Positions 47,741-60,361 of a stretch of 64,000 nucleotides of DNA are shown one piece after another. Made by a program: the position numbers and the translations under genes. The DNA is taken from assembly GCA_028583405.1 (NCBI GenBank), contig CM053247.1:12640063-12704062 (forward strand), read 5' to 3'. The notes below the pieces were generated by a model. The model saw only the letters and a program-made list of their open reading frames with translations, was not told where the DNA came from and did not search any database. The stretch comes from Pogonophryne albipinna. Taxonomy: Eukaryota > Chordata > Actinopteri > Perciformes > Artedidraconidae. How positions within the stretch are numbered: position 1 is the stretch's first letter; every line of letters begins with the position of its first letter.

Positions 47741-48846
47741 TAGGGATGTGCATCTCCATCACTGAGGCCGATGCGATGCACATCTCGATATGTTGCCAAC
47801 GATACGATACATTAACGATACATTTGAAACACCAGGCGATGCGATACGATACGATTCATCCCTGTTGCAAAATAATGATACTTCAATATGGTACGACAGA
47901 GGATTTTTGTTTTATTCCTTATATGCAGCAAATCATAAATTAACAAAAAAGTGCTCTCTCTACTAGTACTGCACATCCCATCATGCTGTTTCTTTTTTTC
48001 CTTTTTTACCTTAAAAAACTCTCCAGAGTACAGTACAATTGTATAACACCTCACAGTTAAACAATTTAAGGATGCATTGCTCATGATTAACAATGTGCAA
48101 ATAACAACTACCATAGAGCAATGCCCATACAGCTGCCAGCATGATGTGCTTAACACTCATTCATAGGCTAACTCACCAGTGAGCAGAAAGCAGTGGTTTC
48201 TATATGAACAATAAAGAATACAAATAACCTTTCACAAACAGGTATTTCATAACTGCTTACAGTAATGAAGACATTTAAACTATCATTGGCAGTCACAGGC
48301 TGCTGTAAACTAAACACCACTCTCTCTGACATAACACCTCACGGAGTGATTTAACTCATATGTCTAACTTTCAGCTTTCTCTTTTCAGCCGCAGACCCCA
48401 TGTCGCCTCTTTATGTGCGTCGCTAAGTTCCTCGTACTACTTGTGTACTTTAAAGCGGCACGGCATCGTTTACAATTTGCGAGCGATTTTTCAAGTTGAC
48501 CGTCTTTCTTGAAAAATCAGAAGTGTTGCCAAACGTTTGATTTGTTGGTATTTTTCGGTGCGTTGTGTTTCTCTTTCTCCTCGACTTCCATGTGTGTTGA
48601 TAACTGAGACTCTCGGCCTCCGTAGTGCGAAGCAAAGATCAAAGATCGTCTCTGCTGAGTGCTGACAGGATGAGAGGATATTATATGAGTGAATCGTTTT
48701 TTTTTACCGATGCAAAGACGCTACAATCGATGCATCGTGAGTTCAACCCAAACTGTAGCCGATGTGCACTCTTTCAACCGGTGCACTCGCATCTTGAACG
48801 TTTATGCCAGTGCACCAATGCGAATCGTTGAATCTTAACATCCCTA
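47741..48846 (-). mobile_element. hAT-type element with BED-finger remnant, 8-bp TSD
   Basis: Starts TAGGGATGTGCATC and ends AACATCCCTA; flanked by a perfect 8-bp CTAAATAG (47733-47740, 48847-48854). The left arm of the host palindrome (near 45800) gives the unoccupied site. The body has runs of CGATACGATACATT near the left end. A BED-type zinc finger remnant on minus (48394-48585) shows that it derives from an autonomous hAT. Confidence 0.9.
48394..48585 (-). pseudogene. BED zinc-finger remnant of a hAT transposase
   Basis: On minus, the codons give SNVWQHF, a TGA (48519-48517), FFKKDGQLEKSLANCKRCRA and then NLATHIKRRHG. This is the BED-finger layout: an aromatic pair (W..HF), CxxC (CKRC) and HxxxxH (HIKRRH), about 50 residues in all. 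BED fingers form the DNA-binding N-terminus of hAT transposases. The TGA sits inside the domain, and no dimerisation or catalytic part follows, so it is a fossil. It lies in the middle of the element, in keeping with internal deletion of the rest. Confidence 0.75.
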
Positions 48847-49157
48847 CTAAATAGACATAAGGGCTGACTTTATTTGAGGGATCACAAAGATGATTGATGC
48901 ATGAGCACCAAATGGTTAATAAAGGTGATTTCACATAGGCCATTAATCATATGTTATTTATCAGTGTAAAGTTTGTTGATGCATTAATTAAGGTATTGTT
49001 CCTGCATTACGTCATGCATGAGATACTATTAATCCGTATACATTACTGATAGTTCACGAAGTACTACATGAATGAATAAATGCTTTTTCATGCATTAAGT
49101 CATGCATGAATTCATGATGATTCATGTACCCTTACCATGAAGTGTTACCCATTTTGT

Positions 49158-49551
49158 TTGAGCAGCACTAGAGACATTTAACATAATTCCTGACATGTAT
49201 CAAGGCTTTAGACCTTTGTCCCTCAATGCCTGCTTTACTTGCATGAAGAAATCTACTGATCAAGTCATGTTTTTCTGCAGAATCCCTCCCATATCGCTGT
49301 GGTTTATATTCCCATAGCTGTCTGTGTGTAATAGCTTAGGCTCAAATAGTGGTAATATATGCATGCCTCTGAAACAATCAGTCTTGTTTATCCAGAGCCC
49401 TTGAACCTCCAGGATCAGAATGTTTCTGCAATGAATTCTGATTTGCTAAATCCCTGTCCAATTTATTGCCTTAACTCTGCAAAAAACATCAAAACAAACT
49501 CTCCATTGTTGTACCACCAGCTGTTAGATTTGGAGAGAATAACAAAAGGAA
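49158..49551. other. Unique spacer
   Basis: Nothing recognised between the palindromic element and TIR copy B. Confidence 0.5.
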
Positions 49552-49656
49552 TCAGCCTGTCCTCCTCCAAAAAACGACCAAATAGGTCGATTGTTCAGCA
49601 GCTTATTACGACCTATAGTCACCTTTTAAAGTTTAGCACCTCTTGTGGTCATGTAA

Positions 49657-49918
49657 AGGCCCTGACACACCAGGCCGAAATCGGCCGTTTTCGTTAGTCG
49701 GACGACGAAGCGTGCCCTGTCGCCCAAACTCAATTTGGTGTGTCCCGTGACACGCCTTATTTGGCCTTTCATGGCTGACGCATGGCCGATTCAACATGCA
49801 AATCTGAAGTATTTGCGGTGTGATCCAGTGCGACACATGGCCAAGACGCAGGAGAACACGGCGACGCAACAGTCGGCGTCGGCGAGTTCTCTGGTGACTG
49901 CTTGGTGTGTCAGGGCCT
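49657..49918. mobile_element. Harbinger-type MITE, 3-bp TSD TAA, empty site in copy A
   Basis: Ends AGGCCCTGACACACCAGGCC and the mirror GGTGTGTCAGGGCCT. TAA is duplicated on both sides (49654-49656, 49919-49921). Copy A at 5612-5626 reads straight through (GTGTAAGAAACAAC), which shows the site before insertion. The interior is GC-richer and has no frame of note. Confidence 0.88.
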
Positions 49919-50539
49919 TAACAAACAACAATTTGCGGGATATGGGCTGATGCTCCCGTTGATTGCAAATGCTCCGGAGGGTCGTATATTCACAAATAAC
50001 CCTCTCTGGGAAATCCTAAATTGTAGAATAGTTTGGCCATTAAAATGCTTTTTGATTCGATTTCTAGCGAGAAGTGTATATTGTACTTTCAGAATCCAGG
50101 TCCAGTGGATGTGTAGGATCTATAGTTTGATAGATATTACGAAGATGATTTGAGATCTCGCCAGGAGAACGTGTATACTACGTCTTTCCCCTATTCATTT
50201 CTATTGACGGCAGCGTCCATGTAAAGTTGACGTCAACCCTCACGGGGTGAAAACAGTATTTTTCGGTCTCGAAGTTTTCATAATAAAACCGGAAGTATTC
50301 CCCTCACTGTCAAATTATTTTACAGTGATATCTGCACTACTCATCCACTAAAAAACATCAGTTTATCCTTGTTAATTGCACAACATTGATTGGTTTAAAT
50401 GGTGTACAATGCTTTTGTGTTTTCCCCCTTCGATTCGGAGAAACAAATAGTTTTTTCGGAGTTTAGGATGGCCGAAGACACTACCCATAATCCTCAGCTA
50501 TCGTTATATTTGCTGTTGTAATTTATTGTCTTCTGTTTG

Positions 50540-50645
50540 CGATTGTAGTAATGTGTTATTTATTATTTGCATGTACAACACATTGGCTCGACCAAAAATC
50601 GTTTTTAAAATGTGCTATATAAATAAAACCTGATTTGATTTGATA
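50540..50645 (+). mobile_element. LINE-type 3' tail with TGATT repeats
   Basis: GTGCTATATAAATAAAACCT followed by GATTTGATTTGAT is a typical fish LINE 3' end. No coding part is present. Confidence 0.5.
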
Positions 50646-52295
50646 GTGGGCGAGCTGACCAATCAGAGCACAGTGGGCTCATAGGAAGGGGGGGGGCAGG
50701 AGCTCCAACAAGCCGTTTAGGACAGAGAGTGAATACACATATTATACAGAGATGCTATATGAGAAATCAATGTGAGTTTGGAAAATTGCACAATATAAAT
50801 CTATTTTAGTAGACCTCAACAATGGAATTATGATCAGTATAAATGGCCATGACATGGGCCCTTTAACACAATAAATGATACTTTCCAGTATAATTTCCAG
50901 TTTAGTTTATGACGGATTTATTTTGTTATCCACACATATATTGTTTTGATATTTGTAACGCCAAACCGACAGAAAAGATGGTCTTAACATGACCCAGTGG
51001 TCTAGTTAATAAAACATGATAATACTATTAACTTTATTGTGAAATCAAAACAGAACGGTAAAGAAAAACACAGTTTCAGTCTCTCGAAGCTTATGCATTG
51101 TACCATGAACCTGTATAGACCTGTAACAGTCAACTGGTGAGGAGTTGGAAAGGTAGTTTCGGAAGATGTTACAAATAACACAAAGCATACAATGCTATAA
51201 TAACTTTGTATTATTAGAGTAGGACACTTATGTATGTATAACATCTGAAGATGTGTACAGTAGTTGTATTCATGTTTTCACATAATTGTACAGGATATTG
51301 TTATGTTATTTCACATATTGTAGTTCTACACATTAATATCTGATTTGTAAAACATCATAGACAGAAAGTAATCAGTAATATCTTTAAAAACTAAAAGTCC
51401 CTTTCTTTCAGCTGTGCACCGTTATGGGGTAAATATAGCCTATACCAAATGGATCAAATATAAAAGACAGCCAAATTACTATTGATACTGCAAGGACACT
51501 ATTGTGTGAAGATAAATTGAAGACGTTGTTTAATTGCTGATATATTTATGATCCACGTCACGTATTCAGTTTCGGCTGCATTTCTTCCAGTGTTTCCAAA
51601 GGTCTTCAGGGCTCTATAAATAGAGAACTACGGCAGATGTGTAATATTTAATGCAACCGAACCGTGTATTACAATGCCGTTATGTGATGACTTTCAAAGA
51701 CAAAAGCAAGCAAACTCGGAATAAAGTATTATTATTTTTTTTTTTTTAAATGTTTTCGGATTTCATATCGCACAAATACCATATCTCGACGTGCATTGCG
51801 GCTAAAACATCCAATTACCGAGCTTCAACAATAGCTGAGGATTATGGGTAGTTCAATGTTATAGCCTATCAAAACCTCGTAAAAAAGAAATGTGGCTCTC
51901 AGAATCGAAAGGGAAAAACCTATTGGAAAAACACAAAAGCAGTGTACACAATTTAAACCAATTAATGTTGCGTAATTAACAAGGATAAACTGATGTTTTT
52001 TAGTGGATGAGTAATGCAAATATTACTGTAAAATCATTTGACAGTGAGGGGAATACGGTTTTATTATGAAAACTTCGAGACCGGAAAAACTGTTTTCACC
52101 CCGTGAGGGTTGACGCCAACTTTACATGGACGCTGCCGTCAATAGAAATTAATAGGGGGAAAGACGTAGTATATTCTCGTTCTCCTGGCGAGACCTCAAA
52201 TAACATTCATAATATCTATCAAACTATAGATCCTACACATCCACTGGAAGTGGATTCTAAAAGTACAATATGCACTTCTCGCAACACAGTCTCAC

Positions 52296-52685
52296 TGTCA
52301 CGGCTGGAGGGCAAGGTACACAGGACCCAAATGCAGAATATCCAAATACAAAATACTTTTATTGCGGAACTAGCAACAAAGTAAAATTAGGCAAGGCAAA
52401 ACACAAAAATCTCTCTGAACAAAAACCTTCCAACAACATCAAATAATCTCACAAAGACAGACAGAAAAACCAGAATTTAAATGCACACAAGACTAATCAC
52501 ACAAACAAGACACAGGTGAGGAGGGATGAGAAAACACAGGGGCACAAGGTGAACACAATCAGCTAATCAGGTAGGGGGGAACACAGAGACAGGAAGCAAC
52601 AAGCAAGACGGGGGTTGAACACAGAGACAGGAAACCAAAGACAGAACTAGACATGACAAAAACACAACACAGACAGATCGTGACA
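52296..52685 (-). mobile_element. Solo LTR, 5-bp TSD CTCAC
   Basis: Starts TGTCACGGCTGG and ends ATCGTGACA, with TG...CA termini, flanked by CTCAC (52291-52295, 52686-52690). In the minus orientation it carries an AATAAA signal (52363-52358) followed by GTATTTTGTATTTGG, and GCATTTAAATTC upstream as a TATA-like box. No internal retroviral or retrotransposon genes adjoin it, so it is a recombination product of a full element. It sits at the right edge of TIR copy B. The second solo LTR (58062-58521) shares GCATTTGGGTCCT near its 3' end. Confidence 0.85.
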
Positions 52686-52690
52686 CTCAC

Positions 52691-52917
52691 TCCCTGCACG
52701 TCCAGGAGCGACGCTTGGTCAGGGTCCTATGGCGTGCAGTTGTGACGCGCCGAGTCTCCTTCAGCTTCATAAACGGACGCAAAGTGCTTTCAACTGATTG
52801 CAATGTATTCCCATCGGCGGCGGGATTTGACGCTCAGGGAAGCACCGCATCGGTCCATGTCGGCGGCAGTTAAAGGCAATGTGAGCATCCATTCCCATTG
52901 GATAACGGAGGATTTTA
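52691..52917. other. GC-richer repeat fragment between LTR and copy C
   Basis: AGTCTCAC is split by the LTR and resumes as TCCCTGCACGTCCAGGAGCG. The same CAGTCTCAC occurs at the left end of element D (15182), so this may be an end of another family. No gene. Confidence 0.4.
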
Positions 52918-54648
52918 CACCCGGAAGTAAGTATTCTCTTTACTGTCGATTGATTTTACGGTGATATCTGCACTACTCATCAACTCAAACACACCAGATT
53001 ATCCTTGTTAATTACACAACATTGATTGGTTTAAATTGTGTACAATGCTTTTGTATTTTTCCCCTTCGATTCGGAGAAACAAATATTTTTTCTGAGTTTA
53101 GGATGGCAGAAGACACTACACTACCCAGAATCCTCAGCTATCGTTTGGGACTCCACCATGTGCTTTGCTTCACAAACCCCGTGATTAGTCCTCAAGCTCT
53201 GTGATTGGTTGACCTCCAACTGCATTCCATATGAAAAAAAACGTTTCGTAGAAGATAAAATCATACTTTATTCAGCAGTGCTTTCTTTACGCTTTGAAAG
53301 TCATCACATGAATGCATTGTAATAAATGGTTCGGCTGCATTAAATATTACACATCTGTCGTAGTTCTTTATTTATCGACAGAGATCAGGCATCAGAATAG
53401 ACCGGAAACTATTCTTTTACCGTTCTGTTTTAATTTCACTAAAGTTAGTAGTAATATTTTGTTTTGATATTATTTTATCTGTTGTTTTATTAACTACTAG
53501 ACCGCTGGGTCATGTTTAGACCATCTTTTCTTTGTTGCTGTGGGTTTTTTCCATCACTTTTGTGTTACAAATATCAAAACAATAACAAAATATATCCATC
53601 GTAAGCTAAACCGGAAACAGCAGTATATTTTATTTTGTTAACACTGTAAACTTGACAGCACGTTATTACACGTTTAGAGTAATTGCAATGCAGGTAGATT
53701 GTGTTGCTTTTTAATGACTGTTTAAAATGCCTTTTTCTTAAAGGTGGGGTAGGTAAGTTTGAGAAACCGGCTCGAGATACACTTTTTGTTATATTCCATG
53801 GAATGCTCTTAACATCCCGATAGCAATGAATATCTTAAGTGCTTTGACACAAAATCCATAAAAAAAATTCATCTGTGGAAGCCGTAATACTGTAAAAAGC
53901 ACGACCAATCCGTTAGGATTGCCGTCCTGTCTGTCAGCCTTCCATCTCGTGCACGCACAAATGTATCTCGTGCCCTCATTGGGCGTGCCGTCATTGGGCG
54001 TGCATTGCAGCAGTACTTCAATGACTCGCCAGCAACAGCCGGCCACTTTCACCAGTCTGCTGACGTCATGTGCGCGTTCATGTGTGTTGGAGGAGGTGCT
54101 CTGTAAGGAAGTCTGAAGGAAGGGGCGGATTCTTTTCGGCTGTGTACTTTCAAATGTTAGTGCACTCGAGCCGGTTTCTGAAACTTACCTACCCCACCTT
54201 TAATGTCTTTCATTTTTGTATGTTATATTTTATGAAAACATTTAAATATTAAGAGTACATACAAAATAGGAGGAAAGTAGAAGGTCAATGATAGAAATAT
54301 AGAATAGAAAATATCAAGAAGATACTGTAAATTATATCTAGAATAAAACAGTTTAGTGCCAGATGTACAAAGATATTAATAGGAGGATGTGCAAAACAGA
54401 AATACTAATTAGGCTTTATTTAAACATTAAATAATACTTTAGGTTAACGTCTTCTTTTAAATACATGTAAGCAAAAAGCTTTGGGGGTATCTGATAAATA
54501 TTAAGCCTGACAAAGTACTTAACGTTTAATATATTGCATGGTTTGTTTTGGGACTTGACAATCAACTTTCCTGCAATGTTAACTATGTTGAAGCACTTAT
54601 TTTAACCAATATTATACATATTTATTATACTCTTATAAGATGTTGTAG
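52918..54648. mobile_element. Large TIR family, copy C (inverted, partial)
   Basis: Contains TTACACCCGGAAGTAAGTATTC (also at 21370 in D), ATCCTTGTTAATTACACAACA (type-1 arm) and, inverted, the core shared by A, B and D (53270-53350). The part 54240-54560 is the reverse complement of 6760-7080 in copy A. Near the end it mirrors 21480-21570 of D. It therefore joins features of both arm types. A piggyBac-type MITE is inserted at 53743-54199. Confidence 0.65.
53743..54199. mobile_element. piggyBac-type MITE, TTAA on both sides
   Basis: Ends AGGTGGGGTAGGTAAGTTTG and the mirror AAACTTACCTACCCCACCT, with TTAA at 53739-53742 and 54200-54203, the piggyBac target. A related copy lies at 57531-57892 in the opposite orientation. 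Both share the internal CTTAACATCCCGATAGCAAT. Confidence 0.85.
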
Positions 54649-54651
54649 ATA

Positions 54652-54990
54652 CACTGAACAAAAATATAAACGCAACACTTTTGTTTTTGCTCCCATTTTT
54701 CATGAGATGAACTCAAAGATCTAAAACATTTTCTAAATACACAAAATAACCATTTCTCTCAAATATTGTTCACAAATCTGAAAAAATCTGTGATAGTGAG
54801 CACTTCTCCTTTGCCGAGATAATCCATCCCACCTCACAGGTGTGGCATATCAAGATGCTGATTAGACAGCATGATTATTGCACAGGTGTGCCTTAGGCTG
54901 GCCACAATAAAAGGCCACTCTGAAATGTTCAGTTTTGCTTTATTGGGGGGGTCTGGGGGGGTCCGAAAACCAGTCAGTATCTGGTGTGAG
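54652..54990 (-). mobile_element. Tc1-type transposon end, truncated
   Basis: Begins ACACTGAACAAAAATATAAA and continues with CACCTCACAGGTGTGGCATA and ACAATAAAAGGCCACTCTGA, a well-known long inverted end of a Tc1 family found in teleosts and lampreys. It continues inward through GGGGGGGTCTGGGGGGGTCC and CCAGTCAGTATCTGGTGTGA, which is the 3' end of the transposase gene read in reverse. It stops there; the gene and the other end are missing. Confidence 0.8.
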
Positions 54991-54993
54991 GGG

Positions 54994-55012
54994 TAGGGTT
55001 AGGGTTAGGGTT
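54994..55012 (+). repeat. Interstitial telomere-like TAGGGT units
   Basis: TAGGGTTAGGGTTAGGGTT, just over three vertebrate telomere units, directly at the break of the Tc1 end. Confidence 0.8.
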
Positions 55013-57526
55013 CTGTAAATCCATTGTAATCAATGATCTGAACAATGGGATACATTTTGACAAAGGGTTTACAGTATTAGGGTACAGCAGAGGTCAGAGC
55101 TAAATGCTAAATTAAGCCTTCAAACATGATCAACATCACTTGAGGCTAGGCTGGTATTTCAACCAGTACCATCATATACCATGTTAATATGCTTAGATTT
55201 GCTAACTTAACAAACAGGACAGCTAATGCTGATGAGAATGTCAATACGTTTGTTTAATGTATTTAATCATAAACCAAAGTGAAAGACACATGTTGACCTA
55301 AAGAAATGGACAGTTAATGGATCAAAGAAGATATAACATGTACTCCAAAAGGGAATATGAATTAATGAAACACTGAAATGTCAGGATACCTCCGTAGTAC
55401 ATAATCTTTTGGAAGGATGTTAAAAATGTTTATTCTGTACCAAAGTGATAGACAGAGTGACCGTCACGCTAATGTCGCATCTCTTAAACCATGCTCCAAA
55501 ATGACCTTGTGTACTTCCTGTAGGATTAAGATTAAGATGTTAATATTCCGTGCACAAGCTGTGCATGCTGTTCTATTTAACTGTCCATAACTTCCCGGCC
55601 CTGAAATAACTTTCTAACAAGCTTCAATTCTCCATTTGGTGCTTGTTTTGATCTTTGGCAAAACCCTGCGTGAATCGTTTTGGAATGGTTTCAACAGCCT
55701 TCTTGATCCGAAGATGGCAATGGCTGTATATAGACTTGACAATTCAGGAGGATAATTTAAATCGTCCTTTCATCCAGGGACAACTTTGCATATTTCGCAT
55801 TTAATGTATTTGTTTATTTCACCAATGCTGTCTAGATACACCATTTGACACCTTAGTAGACTCAATAACACTGAAGAGAAATGCAGTTAGGAGGTAGACA
55901 TTTGGCTGTGAAGGGATATACTGCATATGAGTCCATAGGAACCTCTCAGATTACACTTTTTAATCACATATCCACCCCAGCAGGGCATTAGGTGGTGGAT
56001 CTCATTGCGATGACGAAGCATTACATTAGGACTTGGGTTACGTTGGATGTTCCATCACTAACATTTCTCGTGGCTATCCAGAGGCTCTGTCTGCTTCCGA
56101 TTTGATCATAACAGTTTGAGAGTATACGACCCGCCAGATGTTTGTAATCTCACACCGAGAAGCTTGTGACTGGGGTTGCAATCAGATGAGGGAACATAGG
56201 AAGGGATTATAAATGGTGACAGTGGGGAAAAGGCTATAGATTCCGTCATAATCGCTGATAGATGGCCAATGTCCTCATTTCACCCACTTCAGTGGCTGCT
56301 CAGAGTAGATTAACCCAACATCTGGTATACTGTATGCTAGTATATTTCCCAATCTTTAAATACACCTCTTAGTTATTGTTGGTGCAGATGTGAATACAGT
56401 GAGTGAATGAAGAGCTTTCACATAAACTCAATTATTCTTGCTAATTTGTAATGCCCCTTTGAGAGTTTATGGTTGTGGTGGCAGGTTAATGATATCAGCT
56501 CGAGAATATTTTTTCAATCACGAAAAGAATGGTGAGATCGGTTGTCCTGGAGAAATAAACAGTATCACGAATCATTCACTGCTTTCATCCGTCGGCTCTC
56601 AATTTCTTATGGTTTTCTTCTCTGTCTAAACCCAAGAATGAAAAGCTTTTGGAGAACCTGGGCGAGAAATGAGAACACAATGGTGTGGATTAAAAGGAAT
56701 CAGTCATATTTACAGGAGTGAACAGCAGGACATATTCACCCTGTGGTGAAGCACCAGCAGGTTATTGGCACTGGTGGTGCAGTATTGTGAGCCAATCCTG
56801 GTGCAAAACACATGACCAACATACTGTATACTGACTGCATTTGACAGAAATAGGTCTTTGTTTGTTTATATATATCCTAGACATGCATAAATACACAATA
56901 ACGACGGATTTAAGAGAGAAAAACCTCAGGTGAAATAGCTATAAAATTGTCCTTTATTCATATAATTATTCAAAGTAAATCAACAGTATAAAATAGATCC
57001 ATTTATATTTTCACTATTCTGCGACCGCACAGCTCAGCTGTGCTGCAGGGAGTCGAAGCTCCTTTTTTATGAAAATCCTTAGTACAGAAACATGTTTCAG
57101 TCCATTAGAGAGTGAAAATTGGAGCCATGGAAGTGTAAAGAATTGGACGTCAGTCCCGCTAGGCCCCTGAGGTACATCAACAAATGTTGGCTTGCCAAGC
57201 TATTCCAGTTAAGAGCATGTTCTGTCCGTGAAGACGCCTTCGCAGCAGAGACTACATTAATGCAACATGTAACTCCATGCCTGCTAAGTCCTATGGTTAT
57301 ATTTCATCCTGTAACGTAAGGGTTTGGAGGTTGGCTGCTCCTGATGAAAAGGCTCACACTTTCTCATCCAGAAGTCCTATTTAAAGAGATAATCCAAGAC
57401 ATTTTCACATAAATAAATTATCTTTGTTCTCCCACCATTCTGAGATAACTCTTCCTGATTCAACCTATACCCAGTTTTTAAATTTTGTAAACACTAGTTT
57501 AATGTAAACAGCAAAACCACAAATAA
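55013..57526. other. Unique DNA, no gene recognised
   Basis: Fairly balanced composition with no repeat ends recognised. It could include conserved non-coding DNA; nothing can be supported from sequence alone. Confidence 0.5.
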
Positions 57527-57530
57527 TGAA

Positions 57531-57892
57531 AGGTGGGGTAGGTCATTTTGGAGAAACCAGCTTGAGTGCGCTAGAGTTTGAAAATACACAACCGGAAAAA
57601 ATCTGCCACTTCCTCACAGAGCCCCTCCTCCAACACACAGGAACACGCACATGACCAATGAGGGCACGAGATAAGTTTGTGCACAGATGGAAGGCTGACA
57701 GGCAGGTAGGCCATCCAGTTATTTTAGCCAGGCCGGCTAAAATGATTGGTCGTGCTTTTTACAGTGCTACGGCTTCCACAGATGACATTTTTTTAATGTA
57801 TTTATTGTCATTTAATATTGCTATCGGGATGTTAAGAGCATTCCATGGAATATAACAAAAAGTGTTTCTGAAATAAATTACATACCCCACCT
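57531..57892. mobile_element. piggyBac-type MITE, second copy
   Basis: Ends AGGTGGGGTAGGTCATTTTG and the mirror ending ACCCCACCT. The right flank is TTAA (57893-57896) and the left flank TGAA, one mutation from TTAA. The interior matches the copy at 53743-54199 in the opposite orientation (ATTGCTATCGGGATGTTAAG), with a shorter middle. Confidence 0.8.
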
Positions 57893-58056
57893 TTAAGACC
57901 TGGTTTCTAGGCATATGCAAATATGTGGCTGCTTTATTTGTTCTTTGTTTCCACAGTTAAGCAGTGTAATTGACAAAAACACAATACCCTTCTAAAATTA
58001 TGAGGTACATTTTGTTTGTTTATCGGCATCAATATGCAATTTTTTACTGTGCGGAC
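57893..58056. other. Unique spacer
   Basis: Short stretch between the MITE and the LTR; nothing recognised. Confidence 0.5.
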
Positions 58057-58061
58057 AATCC

Positions 58062-58521
58062 TGTTGTGTCTCGTCAGATTTGTTAGTATTATTTCTCTGT
58101 TTAGTTAATATCGTCAAGTCCGCGTCTGCTAACCCTTTATTGTTGTCTGTCATTTCCTGTTTTACTTTGATAATCTCCTCTCTCATTTCAGGTAGTTTGA
58201 TTCCTAGCCATGTGTGTTCACTGACCTGATTACCTGCCCCGCCCTTATTGTTTGCACCTGTAGAGTCCCTTGTGTGTGTATTTATTCTGTGTTTTCTCTG
58301 TGCCAAGTGCCAGATCGTTTCGAGCCTTATGATACTTGTCAGCCAGTTGTTATCTGAGCTACAGTGAATTTAAGTTAGTTTTCAGTAAAGTAATTTTTTG
58401 GAATCCTTGCTTTACATGAGTGTTTGTATTGCCTTGCTTATCAATTCCTTTTTGGAACCATCTTTTGTCTGGAGTTGTGCATTTGGGTCCTATCATATTC
58501 GTGTGTGCCTCAGTCATAACA
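58062..58521 (+). mobile_element. Solo LTR, 5-bp TSD AATCC
   Basis: Starts TGTTGTGTCTCG and ends GTCATAACA, with TG...CA termini. AATCC flanks it on both sides (58057-58061, 58522-58526). Pyrimidine-rich DNA with GTGTGTATTTATTCTG (TATA-like) in the middle and GCATTTGGGTCCTA near the 3' end resembles the minus-strand LTR at 52296-52685. No adjoining element genes. Confidence 0.82.
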
Positions 58522-58526
58522 AATCC

Positions 58527-60361
<1,835 letters not shown>

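Larger units (their letters stand above)
45319..49149. mobile_element. Large palindromic TIR element, 8-bp TSD CATTTTGT
   Basis: It starts GGTAACACTTTATGGTAAGG and ends with the mirror CCTTACCATGAAGTGTTACC. A perfect 8-bp CATTTTGT flanks it (45311-45318, 49150-49157). The left arm is about 790 bp (to 46106); the right arm is its mirror in three pieces (46712-46987, 47716-47740, 48855-49149), broken by two later insertions and one deletion of about 190 bp. The central loop (46107-46711) holds a LINE-type tail. No transposase was found. An 8-bp TSD fits hAT, P or Merlin types; the GG start does not decide. Confidence 0.88.
49552..52290. mobile_element. Large TIR element, copy B (type-1 arms), right end cut
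   Basis: The left arm (49552-50510) matches copy A from its first base, and the right arm (about 51780-52282) is the mirror of its inner part. The right arm stops at CACTTCTCGC (52282), where copy A continues with TAGAAATCTAATC, so the outer 200 bases are lost. The interior shares TTAACATGACCCAGTGGTCT (near 50990) and the core near 51655 with copy A. A 262-bp Harbinger-type MITE sits in the left arm, and a LINE-type tail (AAATAAAACCTGATTTGATT) in the interior near 50620. Confidence 0.75.

Noticed and set aside
20893..50153. Shared peptide (WPLKC.L...F.AR...C.FR..VQWM) in the arms of elements D and B, as if a conserved protein
   Set aside because: Over 41 aligned codons I count 29 differences, spread about 10, 11 and 8 over codon positions 1, 2 and 3. 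A protein under selection would concentrate changes at position 3. The DNA is conserved, not the peptide.
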